DNA of 56,591 nucleotides from Bryobacteraceae bacterium (lineage in GTDB: Bacteria; Acidobacteriota; Terriglobia; Bryobacterales; Bryobacteraceae). The translations under genes and the position numbers were made by a program. Positions within the stretch are counted from its first letter, which is position 1; each line of letters opens with the position of its first letter. The notes under the pieces are model-generated. The model saw only the letters and a program-made list of their open reading frames with translations. It searched no databases and was not told the DNA's origin. Below are positions 8,823-18,150 of this stretch, one piece after another. The stretch covers positions 1 through 56,591 of the forward strand of contig JAIEPW010000092.1 in the NCBI GenBank assembly GCA_019748195.1, in the 5' to 3' direction.

Positions 8823-9857
8823 ATGCCCGCATTTCTTGTACGCCTGCGACCGGCCGGACCGTGGCGCATCGGGCCCGACTCGGGCGAGCGCGACCGCACG
8901 GATCTGATCTTTCACAGCGATTCGCTGTACTCGGCCGTCACGTCGGCGATGTCGCGGCTGGGCTGGCTGGATTCCTGGCTGGAGGCAACGGCGCACCGGG
9001 GTGCGGCGTCGGAGGTTCGTTTCAGCTCCGCGTTCCCGTTTCTGGGCGATCAACTGCTCGCGCCTCCACCTCTGCACCTGTGGCCGCCCCCGGCAAGCGT
9101 GAAAATTCGTTGGAAAGCGGCGCGATTCGCGCCGCTGCCGCTGATCTCGGCCATGAATCAAGGGCAGGCTCCGGACGAAGACAAGTGGGCCGTGGACGGC
9201 TGGAGCGAGTGCGTGCTCCCGGTGACGCCGCCGCCGCCGGGTGTAGTCGCACAGCCGGTGATCGGGCCGTTCCGGGCCGCGGTGCGATCGGCCGCGGCGG
9301 TCGATCGCTGGGGCGAAGGAGTAGAGGCTCACCGGACCGGTTGTTTGGAATTCACGGCCGGGGCGGGTTTGTGGTTCGCCGTGGAATTCACCGATCAGGA
9401 GACCCGCGGACGGTGGGCGGACCGCGTGGTGGCGGCACTGCGTTTGCTGGCGGATTCCGGTTTTGGAGGTGAGCGTTCCCGCGGCTGGGGTCGCGCGGCG
9501 GCGCCGGAGATCGAGGAAGGCGATCTGGCAGGGTTGCTGGGCATTGCGACGCCGGAGGATCAGGCGGGCTACTGGATGTTGTCCCTGTTTCTCCCGGCGG
9601 ACGGCGAAGCGGTGGATTGGAGCCGGGGCGCCTACGAACTGACATCGCGCAGCGGGCGCGTGGAGAGCGGCGCCGGATGGGGCGCCGTGAAGAAAGACAC
9701 GCGGATGATCAGCGAAGGCTCCGTGATTGTCGCCGCGGCGCCGCCTGCGGGCACGGCCCGTGACGTGTCGCCGGAGGGTTTCGCGCATCCTGTGTACCGG
9801 GCCGGATTCGCGGTTGCCGTTCCGGTTTCGCTCGACGGGTTCCGGAGATCCTCATGA
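8823..9857 (+). CDS. csm4: Csm4, Cas5-like RAMP subunit
   Basis: RAMP protein that caps the 5' tag end of the crRNA and contacts Cas10. It begins with a RAMP strand (MPAFLVRLRPAGPWRIG), includes FHSDSLYSAVTSAMSRLG, which matches the Csm4 helix after the first strand, and has the glycine-rich GFGGERSRGWGRA loop at about residues 213-225. Its length of 344 residues fits the family. The stop overlaps the csm5 start (ATGA at 9854-9857), so translation is probably coupled. No catalytic role is expected. Confidence 0.92.
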   Translation: MPAFLVRLRPAGPWRIGPDSGERDRTDLIFHSDSLYSAVTSAMSRLGWLDSWLEATAHRGAASEVRFSSAFPFLGDQLLAPPPLHLWPPPASVKIRWKAARFAPLPLISAMNQGQAPDEDKWAVDGWSECVLPVTPPPPGVVAQPVIGPFRAAVRSAAAVDRWGEGVEAHRTGCLEFTAGAGLWFAVEFTDQETRGRWADRVVAALRLLADSGFGGERSRGWGRAAAPEIEEGDLAGLLGIATPEDQAGYWMLSLFLPADGEAVDWSRGAYELTSRSGRVESGAGWGAVKKDTRMISEGSVIVAAAPPAGTARDVSPEGFAHPVYRAGFAVAVPVSLDGFRRSS

Positions 9858-10960
9858 GGTATCGAGTGACGGTTCTGACTCCCACGCTGGTGGGCGACGG
9901 GCAGAAGCTTTCGCCCATCGACTACATGGTGTGGAAAGACCATGTGAATGTTCTGGATCAGCGCCGGATTTTCAAGCTGCTGGCGAAGGGCCCGCGCCTG
10001 GAAGGGTATCTGGGACAGTTGAAGAAGGCGGACAAGCTGGATTTCGCTTCCTGGGGCGGATTCGCGCAGAACTTCGCCGGACGCCGCATTCCGTTTGAAG
10101 ATCCGGGCGCGGCCGCATTCTGGAACCGCACGCCCGCCGAGCACCTGTTCATTCCGACGTTCGCAACGGGACCGAAGGGCCCCTACTTGCCCGCGACCGC
10201 GATCAAGGGTGCGCTACGCACCGGCGCCGTAGGCTCGCGCTGGAGTGAAGCGACGGTGCGCGATATCGGCAGGCGCATGGAAGGCGATCGCTTCTGGCGG
10301 ATGCCGGCGCTGAAGGCGGAGGAATCGGTGCTGGGCGGGGCGGGTATATCGCGAATGCGCGCGGTTTCGGCCAGCGATTCCGATCCGGTGACGCACGCGG
10401 CCATGAAGGTGTACCTGGTGCGGACATCCACGCTGGCGCAGCGCGGGCCCAAGCTTGAGCTGGCCTGGAAGACGGCGCCCCGAGGATCGGCTCACCGCGC
10501 CGACGACGCGACGCCCGCGTTCGCGGAGATGGCGACACCGGGAACTGTGTTTGAAGGCGGATGGACCGATCAAAAGGTGGCGCGGGGGCGTGAGAATGTC
10601 ACCGGTGAATCGCTGCTGGAGGCCGCCAACCGATGGGCGGACGTGGTGCTAGGCCTGCAACTGCGGTACGCCGAAACGGCGGGGCTGGGGGACTTGCGGG
10701 CATCGCTGGAGCAGTTGAAGTCGCGCTTGGGAAGCCTGGGACCGGGCTCGTGCCTGCTGGAGATCGGTTGGGGCGGCGGGCTGGTGAGCAAAGTCGCCGC
10801 GAATCCGGATACGGAGGCGTATCGCGAAATCGCGCGGCAGTTGCCGTTCTATCAGCGCGCGATTCAGACCGGCCTGCCGTTTCCGAAGACGCGCAAGATC
10901 GTGTTCCAGGGCGGGCGTCCGGCGAGTCTGCCGGGTTGGGTGCTGCTGGAAGTGATCTAA
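9854..10960 (+). CDS. csm5: Csm5, crRNA 3'-end RAMP subunit
   Basis: RAMP protein at the 3' head of the Csm complex, involved in crRNA maturation. Diagnostic segments are TPTLVGDGQKLSPIDYMVW near the start, GPYLPATAIKGALRTGAVG, MRAVSASDSDPVT, and LPFPKTRKIVF near the end, all in the order seen in Csm5. The length of 368 residues is normal. It overlaps csm4 by four bases and is the last gene of the operon. Its stop overlaps the stop region of the convergent quinoprotein gene. No cas6, cas1, cas2, csm6 or repeat array follows. Confidence 0.93.
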   Translation: MRYRVTVLTPTLVGDGQKLSPIDYMVWKDHVNVLDQRRIFKLLAKGPRLEGYLGQLKKADKLDFASWGGFAQNFAGRRIPFEDPGAAAFWNRTPAEHLFIPTFATGPKGPYLPATAIKGALRTGAVGSRWSEATVRDIGRRMEGDRFWRMPALKAEESVLGGAGISRMRAVSASDSDPVTHAAMKVYLVRTSTLAQRGPKLELAWKTAPRGSAHRADDATPAFAEMATPGTVFEGGWTDQKVARGRENVTGESLLEAANRWADVVLGLQLRYAETAGLGDLRASLEQLKSRLGSLGPGSCLLEIGWGGGLVSKVAANPDTEAYREIARQLPFYQRAIQTGLPFPKTRKIVFQGGRPASLPGWVLLEVI

Positions 10961-12927
10961 GGCAGCGCGAACACAAACACCGTCGGCGAACCCGGGTGCT
11001 TATCCACCCAGAAACGGGACGGGCTGCCCGCGGCCACCGCGACATACTGTTTGCCCTGCACCTGGTAGGTCACCAGGCCGCCGCCGATCGGACCGCCGGT
11101 ATGGAACCGGAACAGCTCCTTGCCGGTGCCCGCATGAAACGCGACGAAGTCGCCGGTGAGCTCGCCGGTAAACACAACGTCGCCCGCGGTGGCCGTTACC
11201 GCCCCGACCATAGGTCGGGGCGATTTATATTTCCAGCGAACCTCGCCGGTGGAGGCGTCCGTCGCGGTCAGCCATCCCTGCGCCTGCGAAGCCCAGCGGC
11301 TGCGGCCGCCGAAAAAGCTGCCCTTCCCTGGCTCCCGGCTCTCCCACTTCTCATCGGCGGTGAAGAAGGAACACCAGTCCACGGCTACCGTGTAGAGCAG
11401 GTTCGCGCCGGGATGGAAGGCAGGCCCGCTCCACTCCACGCCTCCGAGCACGCCGGGGCATGCTTTTACGCCTTTGGAAGTAACGGGGACGTCCCAGTTT
11501 TCGATGGTAGTGACCGGCGTCTTGTGAATCACCTCGCGGGAGTTGCGGTCCACGGTTCGCAGGTATCCATCCTTGCCCACCGTGGCGATCATGCTGGCTT
11601 CCCTTCCGGCGATCCGGGCCGTGAACAGTGGACTAACCTGCGTGAGGTCCCAGTCGTGGCTGTCGTTGGGCACCATCTGCTTGTACCAGCGCAAGGCCCC
11701 GGTTCGGACATCGAGCGCGACGAGCGAGTTCGTGTAGAGGTTCTCCCCGGGACGCATGTGCGCGGGAAGATCGGGCGCGGGGTTGGATACCGCGACATAC
11801 AACTCACCCTTTGCGGCATCGAGCGAAAAGGGCGTCCAGACCGATCCCCCGCCAAGCACGATCTTACCCGGATTCGGCCATGTCCCGGTGCCCTCGCGAG
11901 CGCCCGGTACCGTCTTGAAGCGCCAAACGGGCGAGCCGTCGCTCATGCGAAACGCTCCCACCCAGCCGGAGATCCCGTTCTCGCTTCCCGCGGGGCCAAT
12001 CAGGATCAGGTCCTCGAAGATCAGCGGCGGCATGGTGAACGTCTCGCCCGCCAGCGCATCAGCGACTTTGCGAGCCCAGATCAGTTCGCCGGTGGCGGCG
12101 CTGAGTTGCACCAGGTAGCCGTCCGAGGTCCCGCGCACCAGCCGCCCCTGTTGGATGGCGACCCCGCGATTGGTCGGCCACACCGTGGGAGCCAGCGGCT
12201 GCCACGTGTGACGCCACTTCGGCCGGCAGGTGGCGGCGTCGATGGCGACCGTATTGTACAGCCCGGTCAAGTACATAACGCCGTCGTAGACGATCGGGCC
12301 GGTCTGGAAATTGGTGGTCTCGCCGAATTGGAATGCGCACGCCGCGCGGAGGCTGCCCGCGTTCGAGGCGTTGATTTGATCCAGCGCCACGTAGCGCGTA
12401 CCGGCGTAGTTGTGGGTGTGATACAGCCAGTCGCGGGTGGCGCGGTGGGCGTTGGTGAGTTCGTCCTGCGTTGGTCCGGCTCCGGGAGCGGCCGATCCCG
12501 TTCCCTTGACGAACTCGGGAGCGGGCTTGCCCGCCGCGACGGCGCCTCCGCTGATCTCCACGCGGCTTTTCTGAAGCACGGCCGCATCGCCGCTCAGCGG
12601 CCTTGCTCCGGGCGCGTAGCCGTTCTGCTGCAGGATGTACGCCATCACATCCACCTGCTGAGCGGTCGTCAGATCGCCCGCGCCGCCCGGCGGCATTGCC
12701 CGCACCGCGGCGAACAGGTCAAGCAGGGAACGGCGTCCAGACCAGCGCTGCGCGAAGTTCGGGCCGGCCAGCACGGGGGCGATCGGCGACTTAAGATCCG
12801 CGCCGTGACAGGCGATACAGGCTGCTTTATACACCACTGCTCCCCGTTCGGCCTGCGCGGCGGTATACGCAGCCGGGGCAGGAACGTGGTAACAGAACGC
12901 GAGTAAGAACAACGCCACCAGTCGCAT
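10957..12927 (-). CDS. PQQ-dependent dehydrogenase with N-terminal cytochrome c domain
   Basis: Periplasmic quinoprotein of about 656 residues. A signal peptide (MRLVALFLLAFCYHVPAPAA) leads to a cytochrome c domain with haem motif CIACH at 37-41 and a likely distal Met in VRAMPPGG. An eight-blade PQQ propeller follows, with repeated tryptophan-docking segments (ATGELIWARKV, TGALRWYKQM, TGEVRWKYKS) and the NDSHDWDLTQV motif typical of PQQ alcohol/sugar dehydrogenases. Having the haem domain in front is the reverse of most quinohaemoprotein alcohol dehydrogenases but is common in acidobacterial glucose/alcohol dehydrogenase-like proteins. The substrate cannot be read from the sequence. The start at 12927 fits the signal peptide and follows a TATACT box by nine bases with no strong ribosome site. 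Confidence 0.88.
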   Translation of the reverse strand: MRLVALFLLAFCYHVPAPAAYTAAQAERGAVVYKAACIACHGADLKSPIAPVLAGPNFAQRWSGRRSLLDLFAAVRAMPPGGAGDLTTAQQVDVMAYILQQNGYAPGARPLSGDAAVLQKSRVEISGGAVAAGKPAPEFVKGTGSAAPGAGPTQDELTNAHRATRDWLYHTHNYAGTRYVALDQINASNAGSLRAACAFQFGETTNFQTGPIVYDGVMYLTGLYNTVAIDAATCRPKWRHTWQPLAPTVWPTNRGVAIQQGRLVRGTSDGYLVQLSAATGELIWARKVADALAGETFTMPPLIFEDLILIGPAGSENGISGWVGAFRMSDGSPVWRFKTVPGAREGTGTWPNPGKIVLGGGSVWTPFSLDAAKGELYVAVSNPAPDLPAHMRPGENLYTNSLVALDVRTGALRWYKQMVPNDSHDWDLTQVSPLFTARIAGREASMIATVGKDGYLRTVDRNSREVIHKTPVTTIENWDVPVTSKGVKACPGVLGGVEWSGPAFHPGANLLYTVAVDWCSFFTADEKWESREPGKGSFFGGRSRWASQAQGWLTATDASTGEVRWKYKSPRPMVGAVTATAGDVVFTGELTGDFVAFHAGTGKELFRFHTGGPIGGGLVTYQVQGKQYVAVAAGSPSRFWVDKHPGSPTVFVFALP

Positions 12928-12936
12928 GAAGCATCC

Positions 12937-12942
12937 AGTATA
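12937..12942 (-). promoter_or_regulatory. Probable -10 box of the cytochrome-quinoprotein gene
   Basis: On the minus strand TATACT (five of six bases of the consensus) ends nine bases before the ATG at 12927. No -35 match is seen 17 bases further up, and no good ribosome site lies in the gap. A start of transcription about seven bases after the box would leave a leader of only two or three bases. Confidence 0.4.
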
Positions 12943-13020
12943 CTTTCGCGCGGGACCGGCGGCGGGCGGAAAACTGTTCACGCGAAGTAGTCAGACTGAC
13001 CAGCTTAGCCCGCCGCCCGC

Positions 13021-14607
13021 CTATTTCCGGGGCGCTTGCAGGCGTTCGATGGCGGCGGCCGCGCTCGCGGACGAGGGCTGTATCGCCAGGGCTCTCCGGT
13101 AGCTGGCGATCGCTTCCTCAGTCTTCCCCGCGCGCGCCAGCGCTTCTCCCAGGCTGTCATGTACGTTGGCGGATTCCGGATAAGCCAGCGAATTGAGTCG
13201 AAGAACCCCGATGGCGGTGGTCAAGTCTCCGCGGTTCATCAGTTGATACCCGTAGTCGTTCAACCGGTTCTCGAGAGGCCGGTACTTGAAAGCCGGGTTG
13301 GAGCGATACTCCAAAATCGTCTTACGCGCGGCATCCCACTCGCCCTTCTCAACCAGCGGCCGGAGCGTTTCGATGACAGGCGGTACGGGCTGATAGGCGT
13401 GAACCGCATCCAGAACCGGATCGAGATTTCGCGCGTACGCGGCGGACGTCAGATCCACGGCGATGTGCGGTCCCAGATATTCGCGCCGGTCCAGTGGATG
13501 CTGATCCTGCCAAAGCAGCGTGGACACGCGAAAGTTGAGCTTCGAGTTGGGGAGTTGAAATCCGGTCGCGTCCCCGTAATGGTTCGGACTCGCTCCCGTA
13601 GGTTCGCCCACGAACGTCGCGTTGGTGAAGAGCTCCAGCAGGTTGACGAAGTTCATGGCGGCGGAAAAGGTGCGGCGCCCGATGAGCACGAAGAGTTTGT
13701 CACGTTCATTGAACTGGGATCGGATGAGATCGATGATCAAGGGGCGTACCAGAGTGTTGTTGCCGCCTCCATTGTTGCGGAGGTCGAGGACGAACTTCCC
13801 GGCGTTTTTCGAGGCTGCCTCGGCGAGGGCGCGGCGGAAGAACGCGGCCATGGTTTCGCCGTGAGAGTCCAGGATCGCCGACATCGAGACGTACATCATG
13901 CGGCGGTCTGGCAGGTAGGTGAACCAGTGCGTTTCCGTCCGGCTCAGGTACAGGGGCGGGTTGCTTTCGTCTCGCCAGGACTGCAGGGTGCCGGCCGCCC
14001 GCGGCTTCAGCACGATCTCAAAACGCCTGCCGTTCTTTTCCAGTTCCATCGGGATCCCGGCCGCATCCGGGATCAACCCGGCTCCGTAGAGCATTTCGGG
14101 CGACCGCAGCCGGGCCGGCGCCCGCGCCAGCAGCGTGAAGCGATTGTCGGCATCAACCAGCGGGGCGATCGCGTCCGCGAGCTTTTCGACCGGTGTCGCG
14201 CCCACACGCAGCACTCGCGCGCCCAATAAATCCGCATCCGCGGCGCGGTGAATGAACAACCCGTCCTCGAACCAATAGAAATCGGCCGGGACCGTGGAGA
14301 ACCTCGCAGCGGGGTCCCGGAACGGGGCCAGCGCCGTGTGGCCGTCCCGCAGCGACGAGATCACCTGAACCAGACCCGCGATGACCTTTTCCCGGTCGAG
14401 GGAAGGGATTCGGGCGTCCAGATCCGAGACCAGGCGTTCGAAGGCGTCGCGGCTGATCCGCTTGAAGGGGTTCGGATGAGTCGCAACAATTTTGTCAGCC
14501 AGAAATCTTAGATCGGCTCGCCATAGCTTCGATTCCTCTGGGGTGAGTGACGCCGCCGGGCAGGTGAGGGCCACGATGGCCGCCAGAAAGGTGAGTCTTC
14601 GGGTCAT
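13021..14607 (-). CDS. Secreted S41-family (C-terminal processing type) peptidase with TPR tail
   Basis: A 528-residue exported protein: signal peptide (MTRRLTFLAAIVALTCPAAS), an S41 cap region with SSLRDGHTAL, then the S41 core with FVLDLRNNGGGNN (272-284) and the nucleophile region GRRTFSAAMNF, where Ser315 sits where the catalytic serine belongs, followed by FVGEPTGASPNHYGD. The last 90 residues hold tetratricopeptide-like helices (LGEALARAGKTEEAIASYRRALAI). The family cleaves peptides from their C-terminus in the periplasm. This one lacks an obvious PDZ domain, as many stand-alone secreted S41 proteins do. It runs towards the quinoprotein gene on the same strand with 93 bases between them, and is divergent from valS. 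Confidence 0.82.
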   Translation of the reverse strand: MTRRLTFLAAIVALTCPAASLTPEESKLWRADLRFLADKIVATHPNPFKRISRDAFERLVSDLDARIPSLDREKVIAGLVQVISSLRDGHTALAPFRDPAARFSTVPADFYWFEDGLFIHRAADADLLGARVLRVGATPVEKLADAIAPLVDADNRFTLLARAPARLRSPEMLYGAGLIPDAAGIPMELEKNGRRFEIVLKPRAAGTLQSWRDESNPPLYLSRTETHWFTYLPDRRMMYVSMSAILDSHGETMAAFFRRALAEAASKNAGKFVLDLRNNGGGNNTLVRPLIIDLIRSQFNERDKLFVLIGRRTFSAAMNFVNLLELFTNATFVGEPTGASPNHYGDATGFQLPNSKLNFRVSTLLWQDQHPLDRREYLGPHIAVDLTSAAYARNLDPVLDAVHAYQPVPPVIETLRPLVEKGEWDAARKTILEYRSNPAFKYRPLENRLNDYGYQLMNRGDLTTAIGVLRLNSLAYPESANVHDSLGEALARAGKTEEAIASYRRALAIQPSSASAAAAIERLQAPRK

Positions 14608-14674
14608 ACTGGCCGACTACCACTGCGCCTCTGGAAGGTTACATCAGAACGCCTGCTAAACTGGAGTTTCCCTG

Positions 14675-17326
14675 ATGCAACTTGCCAAAACGTATGAGCC
14701 CCAGCAGGTGGAGCCTCGCTGGGCGCGATGGTGGATTGAGAGCGGCATTTATCAAGCCGACCGGGACGCGCCGGGAGACGTGTTTTCGCTGGTAATTCCG
14801 CCCCCGAACGTGACCGGGTCGCTACACATGGGCCACATGTTCGAGCACTCGATCATCGATACGCTCGTGCGCTGGCACCGTATGCTGGGCGATAACACGC
14901 TGTGGCTTCCGGGCACCGACCACGCGGGCATCGCGACGCAAATGCTGGTGGAGCGCCAGCTCGCCTCCGAAGGTAAGAGCAAGCACGACCTGGGGCGGGA
15001 GGAGTTTGTCCGCCGCGTGTGGGAATGGAAGGAGACCCACGGCGGACGCATTCTGGAGCAAATGAAGCGCGCCGGCATGAGCGTGGACTGGAGCCGCAAC
15101 CGCTTCACGATGGATGAAGGCTTGTCGCGGGCCGTGCGCGAGGCTTTCGTCCGCCTGTACGAAAAGGGACTGATTTACCGCGGCGAGTACATGGTGAACT
15201 GGTGTCCCCGCTGCCACACCGCGCTTTCCGACCTGGAGACCGTGCATGAGGAAATGCCCGGCCACCTGTGGCACATCCGCTATCCCCTCTCGGACGGCTC
15301 TGGTTTCGTGACCGTGGCGACAACGCGGCCGGAAACCATGCTGGGCGATACCGCCGTGGCCATGCATCCCGACCACCCGAGGGGTCGCGACCTGCGCGGG
15401 AAGAGCGTGATTCTGCCGCTGATGGACCGTGCGATTCCCATCGTTCTGGACGAGATGGCGGATCCGGAATTCGGCTCCGGCTTTGTCAAGATCACGCCGT
15501 CGCACGATCCCAACGACTTTGAAGCGGGCAGGCGCCACCACCTTCCGATGGTCAAAGTGATCAACGAGGACGCGAAGATGACAGCCGAGGCGGGCGCATA
15601 TGCCGGCCTGGATCGCTTCGAAGCCCGCAAGCGCGTGGTGGAGGACCTGGAGAATCTGGGCCTGCTCGAGAAGGTGGAGGACTACAAGCTTTCCGCCGGC
15701 CGCTGCCAGCGCTGCAGGACGATCGTGGAGCCGCTGGTCTCCAAGCAATGGTGGGTTTCGATGAAGCCGCTGGCGGAGCCGGCCATCGCGGCGGTGGAGG
15801 ACGGCCGCATCGAAATCATTCCGGGGAACTGGAAGGCAACGTACTTCCACTGGATGCGGAACATCCGCGACTGGTGTGTGTCGCGGCAACTCTGGTGGGG
15901 ACATCGCATTCCGGCGTGGCATTGCGGCGATTGCGGCGCCATTACCGTGGCGCGGCAGGATCCGGACGCCTGCTCTCAATGCCGATCGAAGAACATCACC
16001 CAGGATCCGGACGTGCTCGACACCTGGTTTTCGAGCGGGCTCTGGCCGTTTTCCACCTTGGGCTGGCCAGATGAGACGCCGGACCTTCGCAAGTATTACC
16101 CCACGTCCCTGCTGGTGACCGGGTTCGACATCATCTTCTTCTGGATGGCGCGCATGGCGGTGTTCGGCCTGGAGATGATGGGCGAGGCGCCTTTCCGGCA
16201 AGTGCATATCCACGGGCTGATCCGCGACGCCGAGCGTCAGAAGATGTCGAAGACCAAGGGCAACGTGATCGATCCGCTGGAGGTGAACGAGAAGTACGGC
16301 ACCGACGCGGTGCGCTTCACGCTTTTGGTGAGCGCGGCCGCGGGGGCGGACATCGCGCTGAGCGATGAAAAGATGCTCAGCATGCGCGGGTTCGCCAACA
16401 AGATCTGGAATGCGTCGCGGCTGATCTTCGGCAACATGGAAACCAGCGGCATTGCGCCCGCACTGCCGAATGCGGCGCCTCCGGCGGCCGAGCGGCTGGA
16501 GGATCGCTGGATTCTGTCGCGGCTGAACGAGTCCGCCGACATCGCGAATCGCGCCTTGCGCGAGCACCGGCTGCACGAAGCCGCCGACGCAATGTGGAAG
16601 TTCTTCTGGGACGATTTTTGCGACTGGTATCTGGAGTTGAAGAAGCCCCGGCTGACGGCCCAAGCTCGCGGGGACTGGGATGTGCTTCTGTACACGTATG
16701 AAGCGTCGCTTCGGTTGCTGCACCCCATGATGCCGTTCCTGACCGAGGAGCTGTGGCAGATGCTCGCGGGCCGGGCGGGCGCCGAAGCGAACCGGTCGAT
16801 CTCGCTGGCCGCATACCCGCGATTCGATGCCTCACGCCAGGACGGCGAAGCCCAGATCGCCATGGCCGGCCTGCAGGGGATCATCACCTCCGCGCGTGCG
16901 CTGCGCGCCGATCACAAGATCGACACCAAGGCCGAGTTAAAGGCGGATCTGTTCGCACGTGGCGCGGTACTGCGGGTAGCCCGCGATTACGCGGACGCGA
17001 TCCGGCGCCTGGCCAAGCTCGATTTCACGTTGCACGAAGGCATCGCTCCCGGCCTGGAGGGGGCGGTCCGCTCCACTCCGGATTTCGATCTGAAACTGCA
17101 CCTGCCGGAACTGGCCGCCGAAGGGGTGGACGCGTTGCGGGCGCGCCTCGAAAAGGAGATAACTCAACTCGAAGGGCTGATTGCTAATTCAGAGCGGCAG
17201 TTGACCAACGAGGAGTTCCTGAGCAAGGCGCCGGAGAAGGTGATTTCCTCGATCCGGCAGAAGAAGTCGGAGTATGAGGCGCAGCTCGGGAAGAGCCGCT
17301 CTTCGCTGGAAACGCTGGCAAAATGA
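14675..17326 (+). CDS. valS: Valyl-tRNA synthetase
   Basis: Class I aminoacyl-tRNA synthetase that charges tRNA-Val and edits mischarged threonine. The HIGH-type motif is HMGH (51-54, in PPPNVTGSLHMGHMF) and the KMSKS-type motif is KMSKTKGN (523-530). The CP1 editing domain shows TTRPETMLGDTAVA. A WCPRCHTALSDLE segment fits the zinc-like knuckle. The C-terminal arm (from about 815) is the coiled coil typical of ValRS. The length of 883 residues is normal. The ATG has GGAG eight bases upstream and a TAAACT box at 14657-14662. It leads the valS-nadC-birA operon and overlaps nadC by four bases. Confidence 0.97.
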   Translation: MQLAKTYEPQQVEPRWARWWIESGIYQADRDAPGDVFSLVIPPPNVTGSLHMGHMFEHSIIDTLVRWHRMLGDNTLWLPGTDHAGIATQMLVERQLASEGKSKHDLGREEFVRRVWEWKETHGGRILEQMKRAGMSVDWSRNRFTMDEGLSRAVREAFVRLYEKGLIYRGEYMVNWCPRCHTALSDLETVHEEMPGHLWHIRYPLSDGSGFVTVATTRPETMLGDTAVAMHPDHPRGRDLRGKSVILPLMDRAIPIVLDEMADPEFGSGFVKITPSHDPNDFEAGRRHHLPMVKVINEDAKMTAEAGAYAGLDRFEARKRVVEDLENLGLLEKVEDYKLSAGRCQRCRTIVEPLVSKQWWVSMKPLAEPAIAAVEDGRIEIIPGNWKATYFHWMRNIRDWCVSRQLWWGHRIPAWHCGDCGAITVARQDPDACSQCRSKNITQDPDVLDTWFSSGLWPFSTLGWPDETPDLRKYYPTSLLVTGFDIIFFWMARMAVFGLEMMGEAPFRQVHIHGLIRDAERQKMSKTKGNVIDPLEVNEKYGTDAVRFTLLVSAAAGADIALSDEKMLSMRGFANKIWNASRLIFGNMETSGIAPALPNAAPPAAERLEDRWILSRLNESADIANRALREHRLHEAADAMWKFFWDDFCDWYLELKKPRLTAQARGDWDVLLYTYEASLRLLHPMMPFLTEELWQMLAGRAGAEANRSISLAAYPRFDASRQDGEAQIAMAGLQGIITSARALRADHKIDTKAELKADLFARGAVLRVARDYADAIRRLAKLDFTLHEGIAPGLEGAVRSTPDFDLKLHLPELAAEGVDALRARLEKEITQLEGLIANSERQLTNEEFLSKAPEKVISSIRQKKSEYEAQLGKSRSSLETLAK

Positions 17327-18150
17327 AGTTCGACGCGCTGCATCCCGATGTGGTCCGCGCCATCGAGAATGCGCTGGCCGAAGACGTCGGACCGGGGGAC
17401 CTCACCTCCGTCCTGACAGTGGATGAGAACCAGCGGGCGGTGGGCCGATTCTTTGCGCGTCAACCGATGGTTGTGGCGGGCTCCGAACTTCTGGAGCGCA
17501 CCATGCAGCCGGACTCGGTGGATCTGTACAAGCGGTCGGGCGACCGCGCGGAGACGGGCGACATGATCGCCCAGGTTACCGGGCCGGCGCGGCGGTTGCT
17601 GGAACGCGAACGAGTGTCGCTGAATTTTATGCAGCGGTTGAGCGGCGTGGCGACGCTGGCGCGGCGTTACTCGGACGCCGTCGCCGGTACGCGCACACGA
17701 ATCCTGGACACGCGAAAGACGACGCCCGGGTTGCGGATCCTGGAGAAAATGGCTGCTGCCGCGGGCGGGGTTAAGAACCACCGGATGGGCCTGTACGACG
17801 CGATTCTCATCAAGAACAATCATGTGGACCTTGCGGGCGGCGTCGCGAAGGCGGTCGCCCGCGCCAAGGCTTCCGGTCTGCCGGTGGAGATCGAAGTCCG
17901 CGATCATGCGGAGTTGGAGGAGGCCCTCGCGCAGGGAGTCGCGCGCGTGCTGCTCGATAACATGACTCCGAAGCAGGCGGCTGACGAGATCCGCTTCATC
18001 GCCGGCCGCGCCGAGGTGGAGCTTTCCGGGGGCATCACCCTTGAGAATATTCGCAAATACGCGGAAGCCGGCGCCGACTTCATCTCCAGCGGAGCCATCA
18101 CGCATTCCGCACAGGCTGTGGACATCAACTTCCGCGTCTCCCCTTTGTGA
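17323..18150 (+). CDS. nadC: Quinolinate phosphoribosyltransferase (nicotinate-nucleotide pyrophosphorylase)
   Basis: Converts quinolinate and PRPP to nicotinate mononucleotide in de novo NAD synthesis. Family signatures are present in order: EDVGPGDLTS near the start, NFMQRLSGVAT, the TRKTTPGLR substrate loop, GGVKNHRMGLYD, ILIKNNHVDLAGG, and ELSGGITLENIRKYAEAGAD at the C-terminus. The length of 275 residues matches the family. It overlaps valS by four bases (ATGA) and birA by one base (TGATG), so the three are surely one transcript. nadA and nadB are not in this window. Confidence 0.96.
   Translation: MKFDALHPDVVRAIENALAEDVGPGDLTSVLTVDENQRAVGRFFARQPMVVAGSELLERTMQPDSVDLYKRSGDRAETGDMIAQVTGPARRLLERERVSLNFMQRLSGVATLARRYSDAVAGTRTRILDTRKTTPGLRILEKMAAAAGGVKNHRMGLYDAILIKNNHVDLAGGVAKAVARAKASGLPVEIEVRDHAELEEALAQGVARVLLDNMTPKQAADEIRFIAGRAEVELSGGITLENIRKYAEAGADFISSGAITHSAQAVDINFRVSPL

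Noticed and set aside
5897-12000. CRISPR repeat-spacer array near the csm operon
   Set aside because: No regularly spaced direct repeats of 24-40 bases were seen in any gap; the csm5 stop runs straight into the convergent gene.
10633-12906. 757-codon open frame on the plus strand opposite the quinoprotein gene
   Set aside because: It is antisense to a gene with haem and PQQ motifs and has no recognisable domain; GC-rich codon bias produces such shadows.
14822-16723. 633-codon minus-strand frame within valS
   Set aside because: valS is certain from its HMGH and KMSKTKGN motifs; the antisense frame is arginine/histidine-rich and featureless.
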